From the NCBI RefSeq assembly GCF_030814995.1, contig NZ_JAUSVX010000003.1, forward strand, positions 124,001-188,000: DNA of 64,000 bases, written 5' to 3'. Origin of the DNA: Labrys wisconsinensis (lineage in GTDB: Bacteria; Pseudomonadota; Alphaproteobacteria; Rhizobiales; Labraceae). The notes below the pieces were generated by a model. That model did not search any database, was not told the DNA's origin, and saw nothing but the letters and a program-made list of their open reading frames with translations. How positions within the stretch are numbered: the stretch's first letter is position 1; each line of letters opens with the position of its first letter. Shown piece after piece: positions 28,339 through 36,102 of this stretch. Made by a program: the position numbers and the translations under genes.

Positions 28339-28548
28339 TCATTCCAGGTCGATGTCGAGGATCGCCATGTGGAAGTCGTAGGAGGTCTCGCCGTCCTCCT
28401 TGTCCTCCGAGACGATGCCGACGGCCTCCTCGCCGACATAGACCTCGGCGCTGTCGGTCTTGCGGGCGCGCGGCACCACACGGATCGCCGCGTTGCCGAA
28501 GGTGCGCCTGAGGTAGCCCTCGACGCGCTGCATGTCTTTCTTGTCCAT
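28339..28548 (-). CDS. DUF3126 protein
   Basis: 69-residue soluble protein (MDKKDMQRVEGYLRRTFGN, then ARKTDSAEVYVGEEAVGIV, ending FHMAILDIDLE). This is the DUF3126 family, which sits next to cysE in many Hyphomicrobiales, as it does here. Function is unknown; a link to cysteine synthesis is suggested only by neighbourhood. Confidence 0.85.
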   Translation of the reverse strand: MDKKDMQRVEGYLRRTFGNAAIRVVPRARKTDSAEVYVGEEAVGIVSEDKEDGETSYDFHMAILDIDLE

Positions 28549-28677
28549 GGGATCGGCCCCTGTGGCGTGAGGCCGGAGAACGGCTCCGGCGGGGCCGAGC
28601 GTTTGCCACGCCGACGGGCGTACCGCAAGGCTCGGCGTGGCGAGGCCGCCGGCTTTCCCGGCGGTGTGGCCCTGGGC

Positions 28678-29532
28678 CTACAAACCGACGTCGTGCCAGA
28701 ACGGATCGTTCAGCAGCGGCTCGTGCAGGATCTGGTCCATCGAGCGCGACGGCTCGGCACAGCCGGCCTCGCCGACCACGCGCGCCGGCACACCGGCGAC
28801 GGTGGTGTTGCGCGGCACCGGCTTCAGCACCACGGAGCCGGCCGCGACGCGGGCGCAGCGCCCGACCTCGATATTGCCGAGGACCTTGGCCCCGGCGCCG
28901 ATCAGCACGCCGCGCCGGATCTTGGGGTGCCGGTCGCCGGTCTCCTTGCCGGTGCCCCCCAGGGTCACGCCCTGCAGGATGGAGACGTCGTCCTCGATCA
29001 CCGCGGTCTGGCCGACGACGATGCCGGTAGCATGGTCGAAGAACACGCCGCGCCCCATGGGGACGGCGGGATGGATGTCGACCTGGAACACCGCCGAGCC
29101 GCGGCTCTGCAGGTAGAGGGCGAAATCGCGCCGCCCGGCATTCCACAGCCAATGGGCCAGCCGATGGGTCTGGATGGCGTGGAAGCCCTTGAAGTAGAGG
29201 ATCGGCTCGATGAAGCGGGTGGCGGCCGGATCGCGGTCGACCACGGCGGCGATATCGGTGCGGAAGGCGCCGCCGATGGCGGGATCGGCATCCAGGGCCT
29301 GCGCATAGGCCTGGGCGATCAGCGTCGACGGCACATCGGCATGGTCGAGCCGCGAGGAGACGCGCTGCACCACGGCCGCCTCGAGCGAGCCGAGCTGCAG
29401 GATGTTGGCGAACATGAAGCTGGAAAGCTGCGGCTCGGCATGGGTGGCCGCATCCGCCTCGTCGCGCACGCGGGCCCAGACGGGATCGACCACGTCCAGG
29501 CGCTGGCTGGTGATACGCTTGGCTTGGTTCAT
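28678..29532 (-). CDS. cysE: Serine O-acetyltransferase
   Basis: 284-residue enzyme that makes O-acetylserine from serine and acetyl-CoA, the first step of cysteine synthesis. An N-terminal helical SATase domain (about 1-150) precedes the left-handed beta-helix with hexapeptide repeats; catalytic-site segments FFDHATGIVVGQTAVI and GTGKETGDRHPKI are intact. The ATG at 29532 has GGGAGA upstream; an ATG five codons earlier is possible. The C-terminal tail, which in other CysE proteins binds cysteine synthase, ends PFWHDVGL here, similar to the usual isoleucine-ended tail. Confidence 0.96.
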   Translation of the reverse strand: MNQAKRITSQRLDVVDPVWARVRDEADAATHAEPQLSSFMFANILQLGSLEAAVVQRVSSRLDHADVPSTLIAQAYAQALDADPAIGGAFRTDIAAVVDRDPAATRFIEPILYFKGFHAIQTHRLAHWLWNAGRRDFALYLQSRGSAVFQVDIHPAVPMGRGVFFDHATGIVVGQTAVIEDDVSILQGVTLGGTGKETGDRHPKIRRGVLIGAGAKVLGNIEVGRCARVAAGSVVLKPVPRNTTVAGVPARVVGEAGCAEPSRSMDQILHEPLLNDPFWHDVGL

Positions 29533-29669
29533 GAGTGTCTCCCGCAAGGCCGCGGACCGTCAGGGGCCGTTGTGTAACATAGCTGCCGGGCGGCTGGAAC
29601 AGCGTTGCGGCAACGCACGCCTGCCGCGGCCGCAGACCCGACCGGCGCCCCTGCGAACGCGCGGCGGCT

Positions 29670-30425
29670 TCAGAGCCCGCGCCTGGTCAGGAAGGCGAGG
29701 ACGCCCTGCTTGAACACCTTGTCGCCGACCGCGGGATTGTGGTCGCGGTCCGGGATGTCGAGCACGCCCGCGTCGGGCATCAGCGCCGCCAGCGGCCCCG
29801 GCGCGCCGGCGATGCGGTCGCGCGTTCCGACCGCGATCAGCGCGGGCTGGCCGATCCGGCCGACCTCCTCGGCCGACAGGATCTGGCGCGAGCCGCGGAT
29901 GCAGGCGGCGAGGGCTCGCCGGTCGGCGCCGGTCTGGTCGGCGAAGGCGCGGAACATCCGGCCGAGCGGGTCGGTCACATCGGCGAGGGCCGGCGCCTCC
30001 ATGGCGTCGGCGATGGTGGTGGGCAGGCCGACCCCGTCGACGAGATGGATGCCGAGGCCGCCGAGGACGACTGCCTCCACCAGGTCCGGCCGCTGCAGGG
30101 CGAGGAAGGCGCTGATCCGCGCGCCCATGGAATAACCCATGACGGGCGCCCGGACGATGCCGAGATGGTCGAGCAGCGCGGCGGCGTCGCCGGCCATGAG
30201 CGAGGTGTGATAGTCGGCGGGAGCGTAGAGCTTGGTCGAGCCGCCGTGGCCGCGATTGTCGAGGGCGATCACCCGCCGTCCCGCCCGCTTCAGAGTCTCC
30301 ACCCAGCCCGGCCCCACCCAGTTGACGGCGACGTTGGAGCCGAAGCCGTGCACCAGGAGGATCGGCTCCCCCTCGCCTTCGTCGATATAGGCGAGCTCCA
30401 CGGCTCCATGGGCGAATGTCGGCAT
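29670..30425 (-). CDS. Alpha/beta-fold hydrolase
   Basis: 251-residue alpha/beta hydrolase. The oxyanion motif is LLVHGFGSN, the nucleophile is S99 in MGYSMGA, the acid is D203 in TRDRI, and the catalytic histidine is H229 in RDHNP. The size and HGFGSN/GYSMG motifs suggest a small ester or enol-lactone hydrolase; the substrate is unknown. It stands alone, with a palindromic element between its start and the next divergent gene. Confidence 0.9.
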   Translation of the reverse strand: MPTFAHGAVELAYIDEGEGEPILLVHGFGSNVAVNWVGPGWVETLKRAGRRVIALDNRGHGGSTKLYAPADYHTSLMAGDAAALLDHLGIVRAPVMGYSMGARISAFLALQRPDLVEAVVLGGLGIHLVDGVGLPTTIADAMEAPALADVTDPLGRMFRAFADQTGADRRALAACIRGSRQILSAEEVGRIGQPALIAVGTRDRIAGAPGPLAALMPDAGVLDIPDRDHNPAVGDKVFKQGVLAFLTRRGL

Positions 30426-30457
30426 CGGGTCCCCGCAAAATCGGCATGCATGGCCGC

Positions 30458-30564
30458 TAAGCAGGTTCTCCTGAACCTGCTTACACTTGGCAGTCTAAGC
30501 AGCATTGATTTTGCATGGAGAATGCAAAATCAATTCGCGGCTGAAGCCACGAGAAGCTGCTTAG
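30458..30564. repeat. Nested palindromic element (REP/MITE-like)
   Basis: Two linked inverted-repeat units. Unit 1 is TAAGCAGGTTC / GAACCTGCTTA (30458-30483, loop TCCT). Unit 2 is CTAAGCAGC / GCTGCTTAG (30495-30503 and 30556-30564) enclosing a perfect 13-base hairpin, ATTGATTTTGCAT / ATGCAAAATCAAT (30504-30534). The heptamer TAAGCAG therefore occurs twice in each orientation. It is far more AT-rich than its surroundings. It resembles repeated extragenic palindromes or a small non-autonomous element; copy number cannot be judged from this window. Confidence 0.75.
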
Positions 30565-30627
30565 GGCCTACCGCATCCGCCCCGTCCCCGCTATGGTCCC
30601 GCCGCAACGAGACTGCGGAACCACATC

Positions 30628-30864
30628 ATGGCCGATCACGCGATTCCCCATTTCCAGAACGATCCGGGCGTGCCGAGCATCCGGGTCGGGGCCCGCGAGT
30701 TCATGTGCATGGGGGCGAGCCCGCCTTTCGACCATCCGCACATCTTCCTCGACATGGGCTCGGACGACGAGATCATCTGCTCCTACTGCTCGACGCTCTA
30801 CAAGTTCGACGCCAAGCTCGACAGCCGCGAGGCAGACCCCGCCGCCTGCGCCGTCGCCGCCTGA
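30628..30864 (+). CDS. Zinc-finger domain protein (zf-CHCC, NDUFS6-like)
   Basis: 78-residue protein with the pattern FMCMG, DHPHIFLDMG, IICSYCSTLYKF: the C...H...CxxC spacing of zf-CHCC, seen in the complex I accessory subunit NDUFS6/Lpp. In alphaproteobacteria this protein is linked to complex I assembly. It is followed after 3 bases by the monooxygenase gene, so the two are probably co-transcribed. Confidence 0.88.
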   Translation: MADHAIPHFQNDPGVPSIRVGAREFMCMGASPPFDHPHIFLDMGSDDEIICSYCSTLYKFDAKLDSREADPAACAVAA

Positions 30865-30867
30865 TCC

Positions 30868-32052
30868 GTGCCGCGCCCGCGCATCGCCATTGCGGGCGCC
30901 GGCATCGGCGGACTGACCGCGGCCCTGGCCCTGGCGCGGCGAGGCTTCCCCGTCGCGCTCTACGAGCAGGCCGAGCGCCTGGAGGAAGCCGGCGCCGGCA
31001 TCCAGCTCTCGCCCAACGCCACCCGCATCCTGATCGCGCTCGGCCTCGGGCCGGCCCTGCAGGAGAGCCTGGTCGAGCCCGAGGCGGTCGTGCTGCGCCG
31101 CGGCGCCGACGGGCGTGAGATCGTCCGCCTGCCGCTCGACGGCGCGCGGCAGCGCTGGGCCGCCCCCTATGGCGTGATCCATCGCGCGGATCTGCAGGCC
31201 TTGCTGCTAGCGGCGATCGCCCGGGAGGACAGCGTCACGCTGACCCTGGGCGCGCGGGTCGCCACGCTGTCGCAGGACGAGGACGGCGTCGCTATCGGCA
31301 TCGAGCAAGGCGCGGACAGAGTCACGGCCCGCGCGGAGGCGCTGGTCGGGGCAGACGGCCTGTGGTCCCGCGTCCGCGCCGGGCTCGGCCGGCACGCGCC
31401 GCCGGTGTTCGCCGGCAAGCGCGCCTGGCGCGCCGTGCTGGCGAGCGAGGCCGGGCCCGCCTGGCTCAGCCGTCCCGTCACCACGCTCTGCCTCGGCTCC
31501 CAGGCCCATCTCGTGGCCTATCCCGTGCGCGGTGGCCGCGCCCTCAACCTCGTGGTGATCGCGCGCGACGGCGATGCCCGCGCCGGCTGGTCCGAGCCGA
31601 TGCCCGGCGACCGTCTCGCCGGCCGGCTGGCCGGCTGGTCCGCCGAGATCCGCGCCATGCTCGGCCGGCACGAGGCCTGGCGAACCTGGCCGCTGTTCGA
31701 GGTCCCGTCCGACGCGGCGATGGCGCAGGGCCGGGTCGCGCTGCTCGGCGACGCCGCCCATGCGATGCTGCCCTTCATCGCCCAGGGCGGCGGCATGGCG
31801 ATCGAGGACGCCGCCGAGCTCGCGGCCTGGCTCGGCCGGGAGGAAGCCCCCATATCCGAGAGCCTCGCCGCCTTTTCCCGCAACCGCCTGCCGCGCGTCG
31901 CCCGGGTGCAGCGCGAGGCGCGGGCGAACGGGGCGCGCTATCATTGGGGCGGCGCCCTCGCCCTGGCGCGCGACGCCGGCCTGCGCCTCGTCGGTGGCCC
32001 GGCGCTGCTCAGCCGCTACGACTGGCTCTACGGCTGGACGCCGCCGGCTTGA
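30868..32052 (+). CDS. FAD-dependent monooxygenase (UbiH/salicylate hydroxylase-like)
   Basis: 394-residue flavoprotein hydroxylase. The FAD motif AGAGIGGLTAALALARRG is near the N-terminus, DGLWSRVR is the middle motif, and GDAAHAMLPFIAQGGGMAIED is the second FAD motif. Residues after the DG motif do not identify a substrate; ubiquinone-pathway hydroxylases and 3-hydroxybenzoate-type enzymes share these motifs. It starts with GTG right after the zf-CHCC gene. Proximity to a complex I-related protein favours ubiquinone-type chemistry, inferred. Confidence 0.88.
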   Translation: MPRPRIAIAGAGIGGLTAALALARRGFPVALYEQAERLEEAGAGIQLSPNATRILIALGLGPALQESLVEPEAVVLRRGADGREIVRLPLDGARQRWAAPYGVIHRADLQALLLAAIAREDSVTLTLGARVATLSQDEDGVAIGIEQGADRVTARAEALVGADGLWSRVRAGLGRHAPPVFAGKRAWRAVLASEAGPAWLSRPVTTLCLGSQAHLVAYPVRGGRALNLVVIARDGDARAGWSEPMPGDRLAGRLAGWSAEIRAMLGRHEAWRTWPLFEVPSDAAMAQGRVALLGDAAHAMLPFIAQGGGMAIEDAAELAAWLGREEAPISESLAAFSRNRLPRVARVQREARANGARYHWGGALALARDAGLRLVGGPALLSRYDWLYGWTPPA

Positions 32053-32086
32053 TCCCTCCGGGCGCAGCGTCTATCCAGAGCCGGAC

Positions 32087-32171
32087 GCGGGCGTGGCGGA
32101 ACTGGTAGACGCAAGGGACTTAAAATCCCTCGGCTTCGGTCATGCGGGTTCGACCCCCGCCGCCCGCACCA
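32087..32171 (+). tRNA. tRNA-Leu (anticodon TAA)
   Basis: Complete class II tRNA of 85 bases with CCA encoded. The acceptor stem GCGGGCG pairs with CGCCCGC, the D arm is GCGGAACTGGTAGACGC, and the anticodon stem AGGGA/TCCCT encloses TAA at 32121-32123. A long variable arm CGGCTTCG and T arm GCGGGTTCGACCCCCGC follow. It decodes TTA/TTG leucine codons, which are rare in this GC-rich genome. Confidence 0.97.
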
Positions 32172-32228
32172 GGGCCCGGCAGCGATCCTCGTCGGGACTC
32201 ACGACGCCCCCTCCGACCTGCCCAACCT

Positions 32229-33161
32229 TCAGCGCCGCATCAGCCGGCGGAAGGCCAGCGCCTTCGCCTGGTCGATCGAAGGCTGCCGGTCATGGCTCGC
32301 CACGAGATGGGCGCGCAGGCGATCGGCGGCGAGCGGCGCATCGCCGGCCTCGATGGCATCGAGGATGGCGAGGTGCTCGCGCAGGGTCGCGACATAGGAG
32401 CCGCGCATGGCGTGGAGCTGGTACTCGTCGACCCGGCGCAGGGCGGTGTGCTGGCGCACCGCGGCGCGCAGGAACCGGTTGCCGCTGCAATCGGCGATCT
32501 GGTCGTGGAACCGTGTGTCGAGCTCGACCAGGGCGCCGATGGCGGGGGCGCGGTCGGCGGCGTCGAGCTCGGCCTCGTGGCGCCGGCGCAGCGCCGCGAA
32601 GGCGCGCCTGGCGGGCTGGAAGCCCGGCGCCAGCAGCGCCGCCGGCTCCAGCACCAGACGGAAATCCATGCTCTCGCGATAGGAGGCCTCGTCGGCGAGG
32701 CCCGGCATGAAGATCCAGGTATGACCGACCGAGCGGCGCACCAGCCCAGCATCCCGCAGGGCCTCGAGCACGTCCTGCGCCTTCGCCCGCGCCACGCCAT
32801 AGCGCTCGCCGATGCGGGTGATCGAGATCTGGTCGCCGATCAGACCGGCGAAGCGCTCGGCCAGGATGGTGCGGTAGAGCGGGTCGATCTCGGCGCCGGG
32901 CAGGCGCGAGCGGTCGAACTCGGCGGATTTGGGATCGGCGGCCAGGGCGAAACCGCCCTCCTCCCGCCGGGCGGCGAGGCCGAGATGCTCCATGAGCTCC
33001 AGGGCCTTGCGCACCGGCGTGCGCGAGACAGCGCAGCGCCTGGCCAGCGCCGGCTCGGGCAGGCGGTCGCCAGCGCCCCAGCCCTCCGCCTCCGCCACGT
33101 CGAGGATCTCGCGGGCCAGGGCCAGCGTGCGTTCGGAGGGCGGGTCGTCGGCATCGGGCAT
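32229..33161 (-). CDS. GntR-family regulator with two winged helices
   Basis: 310-residue regulator, longer than the usual 220-240. There seem to be two helix-turn-helix modules: ALARRCAVSRTPVRKALELM (about residues 38-58) and a second at about 110-140 (IGERYGVARAKAQDVLEALRD). The FCD-like effector domain follows (about 165-300), with R-FHDQIADCSGN and a conserved SYVATLREHLAILDAIEAGD region. It is the last gene of a nine-gene operon beginning at 41273 and probably controls it. The effector is likely the imported substrate or a derivative, inferred. Confidence 0.88.
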   Translation of the reverse strand: MPDADDPPSERTLALAREILDVAEAEGWGAGDRLPEPALARRCAVSRTPVRKALELMEHLGLAARREEGGFALAADPKSAEFDRSRLPGAEIDPLYRTILAERFAGLIGDQISITRIGERYGVARAKAQDVLEALRDAGLVRRSVGHTWIFMPGLADEASYRESMDFRLVLEPAALLAPGFQPARRAFAALRRRHEAELDAADRAPAIGALVELDTRFHDQIADCSGNRFLRAAVRQHTALRRVDEYQLHAMRGSYVATLREHLAILDAIEAGDAPLAADRLRAHLVASHDRQPSIDQAKALAFRRLMRR

Positions 33162-33165
33162 CGAA

Positions 33166-34662
33166 TCAGGCGGGGCGGTGGAACACTTCCGGCTTATAGG
33201 GATACCACCAGTCCTGCACCGCCGCGCGGCCGTCGATCACGCCCATCTTCGAACGGCGGAAGGCGTTGAGCCCGTCGCGGCCGAGGGAGCGGCCGAGGCC
33301 GGACTGCTTCCAGCCGCCGAAGGGCAGCGCATCATTGTCGATCAGCGGATTGTTGACCCAGACCATGCCGGCCTCGATCTCGGCCACGGCCCGCATCGCC
33401 TCGGCGAGGTCGCGGGTGAAGACCGAGGCGCCGAGGCCGAAAGGCGTGGCGTTGGCCAGCCGGATTGCCTCGTCGAAGGAGCCGACGCGAGTTATGGCGG
33501 CGACGGGGCCGAACACCTCCTCGCGGGCGATCGCCATGTCTGGTGTCACGCCGGTCAGCACGGTCGGCTCGTAGAACCAGCCGGTCTCGCGGCCCGGCGG
33601 CACCCGTCCGCCGGCCTCGAGCCGGGCGCCGCGGGCGAGCGCGTCGTCGACCAGGCGGGCGACCTTGGCCCGTGCCGCCTCGGAGACCAGCGGGCCGATC
33701 TCGGTCTCGCCGAGCCCGTCGCCGATGCGCAGAGCCCGGGCATAACGCACCATGCCGGCGACGAAGTCGTCGTGCACGGCCTCGTGGACCAGGAACCGCT
33801 CGGCCGAGGTGCAGACCTGGCCGGAGAGATGGAAGGCCGCCATCACCGAGCCGGCGATCGCCACCTCGAGGTCGGCCTGGGCGGAGACGATCATCGGGTC
33901 CGACCCGCCGGCCTCGAGCACGCAGGGCTTCATCTGTGCCCCGCAGGCGGCGCCGACCGACCGTGCCGCCGCGACCGAGCCGGTGAAGGCCACGGCATGG
34001 GTGCGATCGCTCTCCACCAGCGCCCGGCCGACCGCGGGGCCGCCGGGGAGGCAGCCGACCACGCCGGGCGGCAGGGCGCGCATATGCTCCATGAAGCGCA
34101 GGGTGCACAGCGTCGTCGCCTCGGCCGGCTTGACGATCGCGACATTGCCGGCGGCGAGCGAGGCCGCCAGCGTCCAGGCCATCAGCAGGACGGGGAAGTT
34201 GAACGGCAGGATATGGGCGCTGACGCCGTAGGGATGATAGGTGCAGAACTGGAAGGAGCCTTCCTGGATCGGGCCGGCGATGCGCCCGGCTTCGTCGCGC
34301 GCCATCTCGGCGAAGTAGCGGAAGACCGACGGCACGTTGGCAAGCTCGCCCACAGCCTCCGGATAGGGCTTGCCCATCTCCAGCGACATCAGCCGGGCCA
34401 CGGGCTCGGGATCGGCGGCCTCGATGCGGCCGGCCAGGACGTGCAGCAGCCGGGCCCGGCTCTTGGCGTCGAGCCGCGCCCAGGGCGCCCGGGCGGCCTC
34501 GGCCGCGGCGAGCACGCGGTCGATATCGCCGGCCTCCGCCTCCGCGGCCCGGCCGACCTGCTGCAGCGTCGCGGGATTGATCACCGCCCGCGCGGCGCCG
34601 GCGGCCGGCACGAAGCCATTGTCGACGAACAGCGCGGCCAGGGCCGGGTCGAAGCGGGTCAT
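33166..34662 (-). CDS. NAD(P)-dependent aldehyde dehydrogenase
   Basis: 498-residue ALDH-superfamily enzyme. The active-site glutamate is E250 in LEAGGSDP and the catalytic cysteine C284 in GQVCTSAERF; NAD-binding residues are in FTGSVAAARSVGAA. The substrate aldehyde is unknown. The gene lies between a bicupin and a GntR regulator, 4 bases before the regulator and 7 bases after the bicupin, so it is part of the operon. It resembles semialdehyde and gamma-aminobutyraldehyde dehydrogenases in length and context. Confidence 0.95.
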   Translation of the reverse strand: MTRFDPALAALFVDNGFVPAAGAARAVINPATLQQVGRAAEAEAGDIDRVLAAAEAARAPWARLDAKSRARLLHVLAGRIEAADPEPVARLMSLEMGKPYPEAVGELANVPSVFRYFAEMARDEAGRIAGPIQEGSFQFCTYHPYGVSAHILPFNFPVLLMAWTLAASLAAGNVAIVKPAEATTLCTLRFMEHMRALPPGVVGCLPGGPAVGRALVESDRTHAVAFTGSVAAARSVGAACGAQMKPCVLEAGGSDPMIVSAQADLEVAIAGSVMAAFHLSGQVCTSAERFLVHEAVHDDFVAGMVRYARALRIGDGLGETEIGPLVSEAARAKVARLVDDALARGARLEAGGRVPPGRETGWFYEPTVLTGVTPDMAIAREEVFGPVAAITRVGSFDEAIRLANATPFGLGASVFTRDLAEAMRAVAEIEAGMVWVNNPLIDNDALPFGGWKQSGLGRSLGRDGLNAFRRSKMGVIDGRAAVQDWWYPYKPEVFHRPA

Positions 34663-34669
34663 GGCGGCG

Positions 34670-35383
34670 TCACCGGTTCATGTAGATCTTGCGGGTGACG
34701 GCGCGGGTCTCGCAGATGCCCGTCCATCCCGCGGGGAAGAAGGCGATGCTGCCCGCCGGCAGCGTCAGCGCCGCACCGTCCTCCTGGGTGTAGACGGCGC
34801 TTCCGGCGAGGATGTGGACGAATTCCTCGCGCGGGAAGGTGACGGCGCGCCGGGCCGCATCGCATTCCCACAGGCCGCTTTCCGCCCGCCCGTCGGCCTC
34901 CCGGGAGATGACCAGGCCGCGCGTGCCGGCCGCCCGGCCGTCCAGCGTCTGCGCCGCGCCCCAGTCGTCGAGGGCGAGGCCCGCCGGATCGCGCACGACG
35001 GGCGTCGCCGCGCGCGGCCCGCCGGCCGTCAGCATATAGGTGACCAGGATGTCCTCGAAGACCTCGACGCGTCCGCGCCAGCCTTCCTTGAAATGCGCCA
35101 GCGTGCCCGGCCCGGCCTCGACCACCTCGCCGTCGTCGGCAGTGTAGCGCGCCCGGCCGGAGACGAAATAGCACAGTTCGTCCGCCGGCAGGATCAGCCG
35201 CCAGGAGCCCGGGGTGGAGCGCCAGAGCCCGGCCTCCGGCAGGCCGTCCTCGCCCTTGAACAAGAGGCGCCCGCGATTGTGCGAGCGGCCGTCGATCGGC
35301 ATCTGGTGCGGGCCCCAGTCGATCAGGCAGTCGGTGACGGCGACGACGTCGGCGATGTGCGGCACGAGGGCGGGGCTGGTCAT
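34670..35383 (-). CDS. Bicupin protein 1 (DUF861/Cupin_3 type)
   Basis: 237-residue protein with two cupin-like repeats (about residues 25-115 and 135-230). Each repeat follows the pattern GRSHNRGRLLFKGED, PEAGLWRSTPG, ADELCYFVSGRARY and PGTLAHFKEGWRG. Metal-binding histidines are sparse, as in Cupin_3 proteins. A paralogue stands directly upstream; the two ATGA-overlap. A role in handling a small metabolite (for example ureidoglycine- or amine-type) is possible; no specific function is supported. The longer open frame upstream is rejected. Confidence 0.82.
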   Translation of the reverse strand: MTSPALVPHIADVVAVTDCLIDWGPHQMPIDGRSHNRGRLLFKGEDGLPEAGLWRSTPGSWRLILPADELCYFVSGRARYTADDGEVVEAGPGTLAHFKEGWRGRVEVFEDILVTYMLTAGGPRAATPVVRDPAGLALDDWGAAQTLDGRAAGTRGLVISREADGRAESGLWECDAARRAVTFPREEFVHILAGSAVYTQEDGAALTLPAGSIAFFPAGWTGICETRAVTRKIYMNR

Positions 35384-36102
35384 TGGATCATGTAGACCTT
35401 GCGGATGGTTTCGTGGACGCGGCAGGTCCCTTTCCATCCCGTGGGGAAGAAGGCGAGCGTGTCCGGCCGGATCTCGATGGTCTCGCCGCTCTCGTGCACA
35501 TAGGTGCAGCGCCCGGAGAGGAAATGGCAATATTCCGCCGCGGTGACGTGACAGTTCCAGAACCCCGGCGTGCAGAGCCAGATGCCGCTCTCCGCCCGCA
35601 TGTCCGGCTCGCGCGAGATCAGGGTGCCCGAGGTGTGCGAGGCCCCCTCGATCATGGTGGGGATGACGCCCCAGTCCGCGGCCGCGGCGACCGACGCCGC
35701 CTGGCGCAGCACCGGCGTCACGGTGGCCGGCCCGCCATGGCTCAGCATGTAGGTGACCACGATGGTCTCGTGCACCATCGCCTCGCCGGTGAAGCCGGTC
35801 TTGAAATGCACCACCGTGCCGGGCTCGACCTCGATCACCTCGCCGCCGTCGCTGCGATAGGTGACGCGCCCCCTGGCGAAATGGCAGAGCTCGTCGGCCG
35901 GCAGCGTCAGGCGCCAGCGCCCCGGCGTGCAGCGCCACAGGCCGACCTCGGGCCGGCCGCCCTCGCCCTTGAACAGGAGGCGGCCGGTGGAGTGGGAGCG
36001 GCCCTCGATCATGTCGGGCTGCGGTCCCCAGTCGACGACGTCGAGCGCATCGGAGGAGACGTCGTGGATATGCGGGGCGGAGGATGTCGGGAGCGTGGTC
36101 AC
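35380..36102 (-). CDS. Bicupin protein 2 (DUF861/Cupin_3 type)
   Basis: 240-residue paralogue of the preceding-listed bicupin with the same two-repeat layout: GRSHSTGRLLFKGEG, PEVGLWRCTPG, ADELCHFARGRVTY, then GASHTSGTLISREPD, AESGIWLCTPG. The two genes keep overall length and repeat order, so they arose by tandem duplication. The GTG at 36102 overlaps the glycosyltransferase stop (GTGA), giving translational coupling; the 3' end overlaps bicupin 1 by ATGA. The four cupin repeats may form a heteromer, inferred. Confidence 0.82.
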   Translation of the reverse strand: MTTLPTSSAPHIHDVSSDALDVVDWGPQPDMIEGRSHSTGRLLFKGEGGRPEVGLWRCTPGRWRLTLPADELCHFARGRVTYRSDGGEVIEVEPGTVVHFKTGFTGEAMVHETIVVTYMLSHGGPATVTPVLRQAASVAAAADWGVIPTMIEGASHTSGTLISREPDMRAESGIWLCTPGFWNCHVTAAEYCHFLSGRCTYVHESGETIEIRPDTLAFFPTGWKGTCRVHETIRKVYMIQ

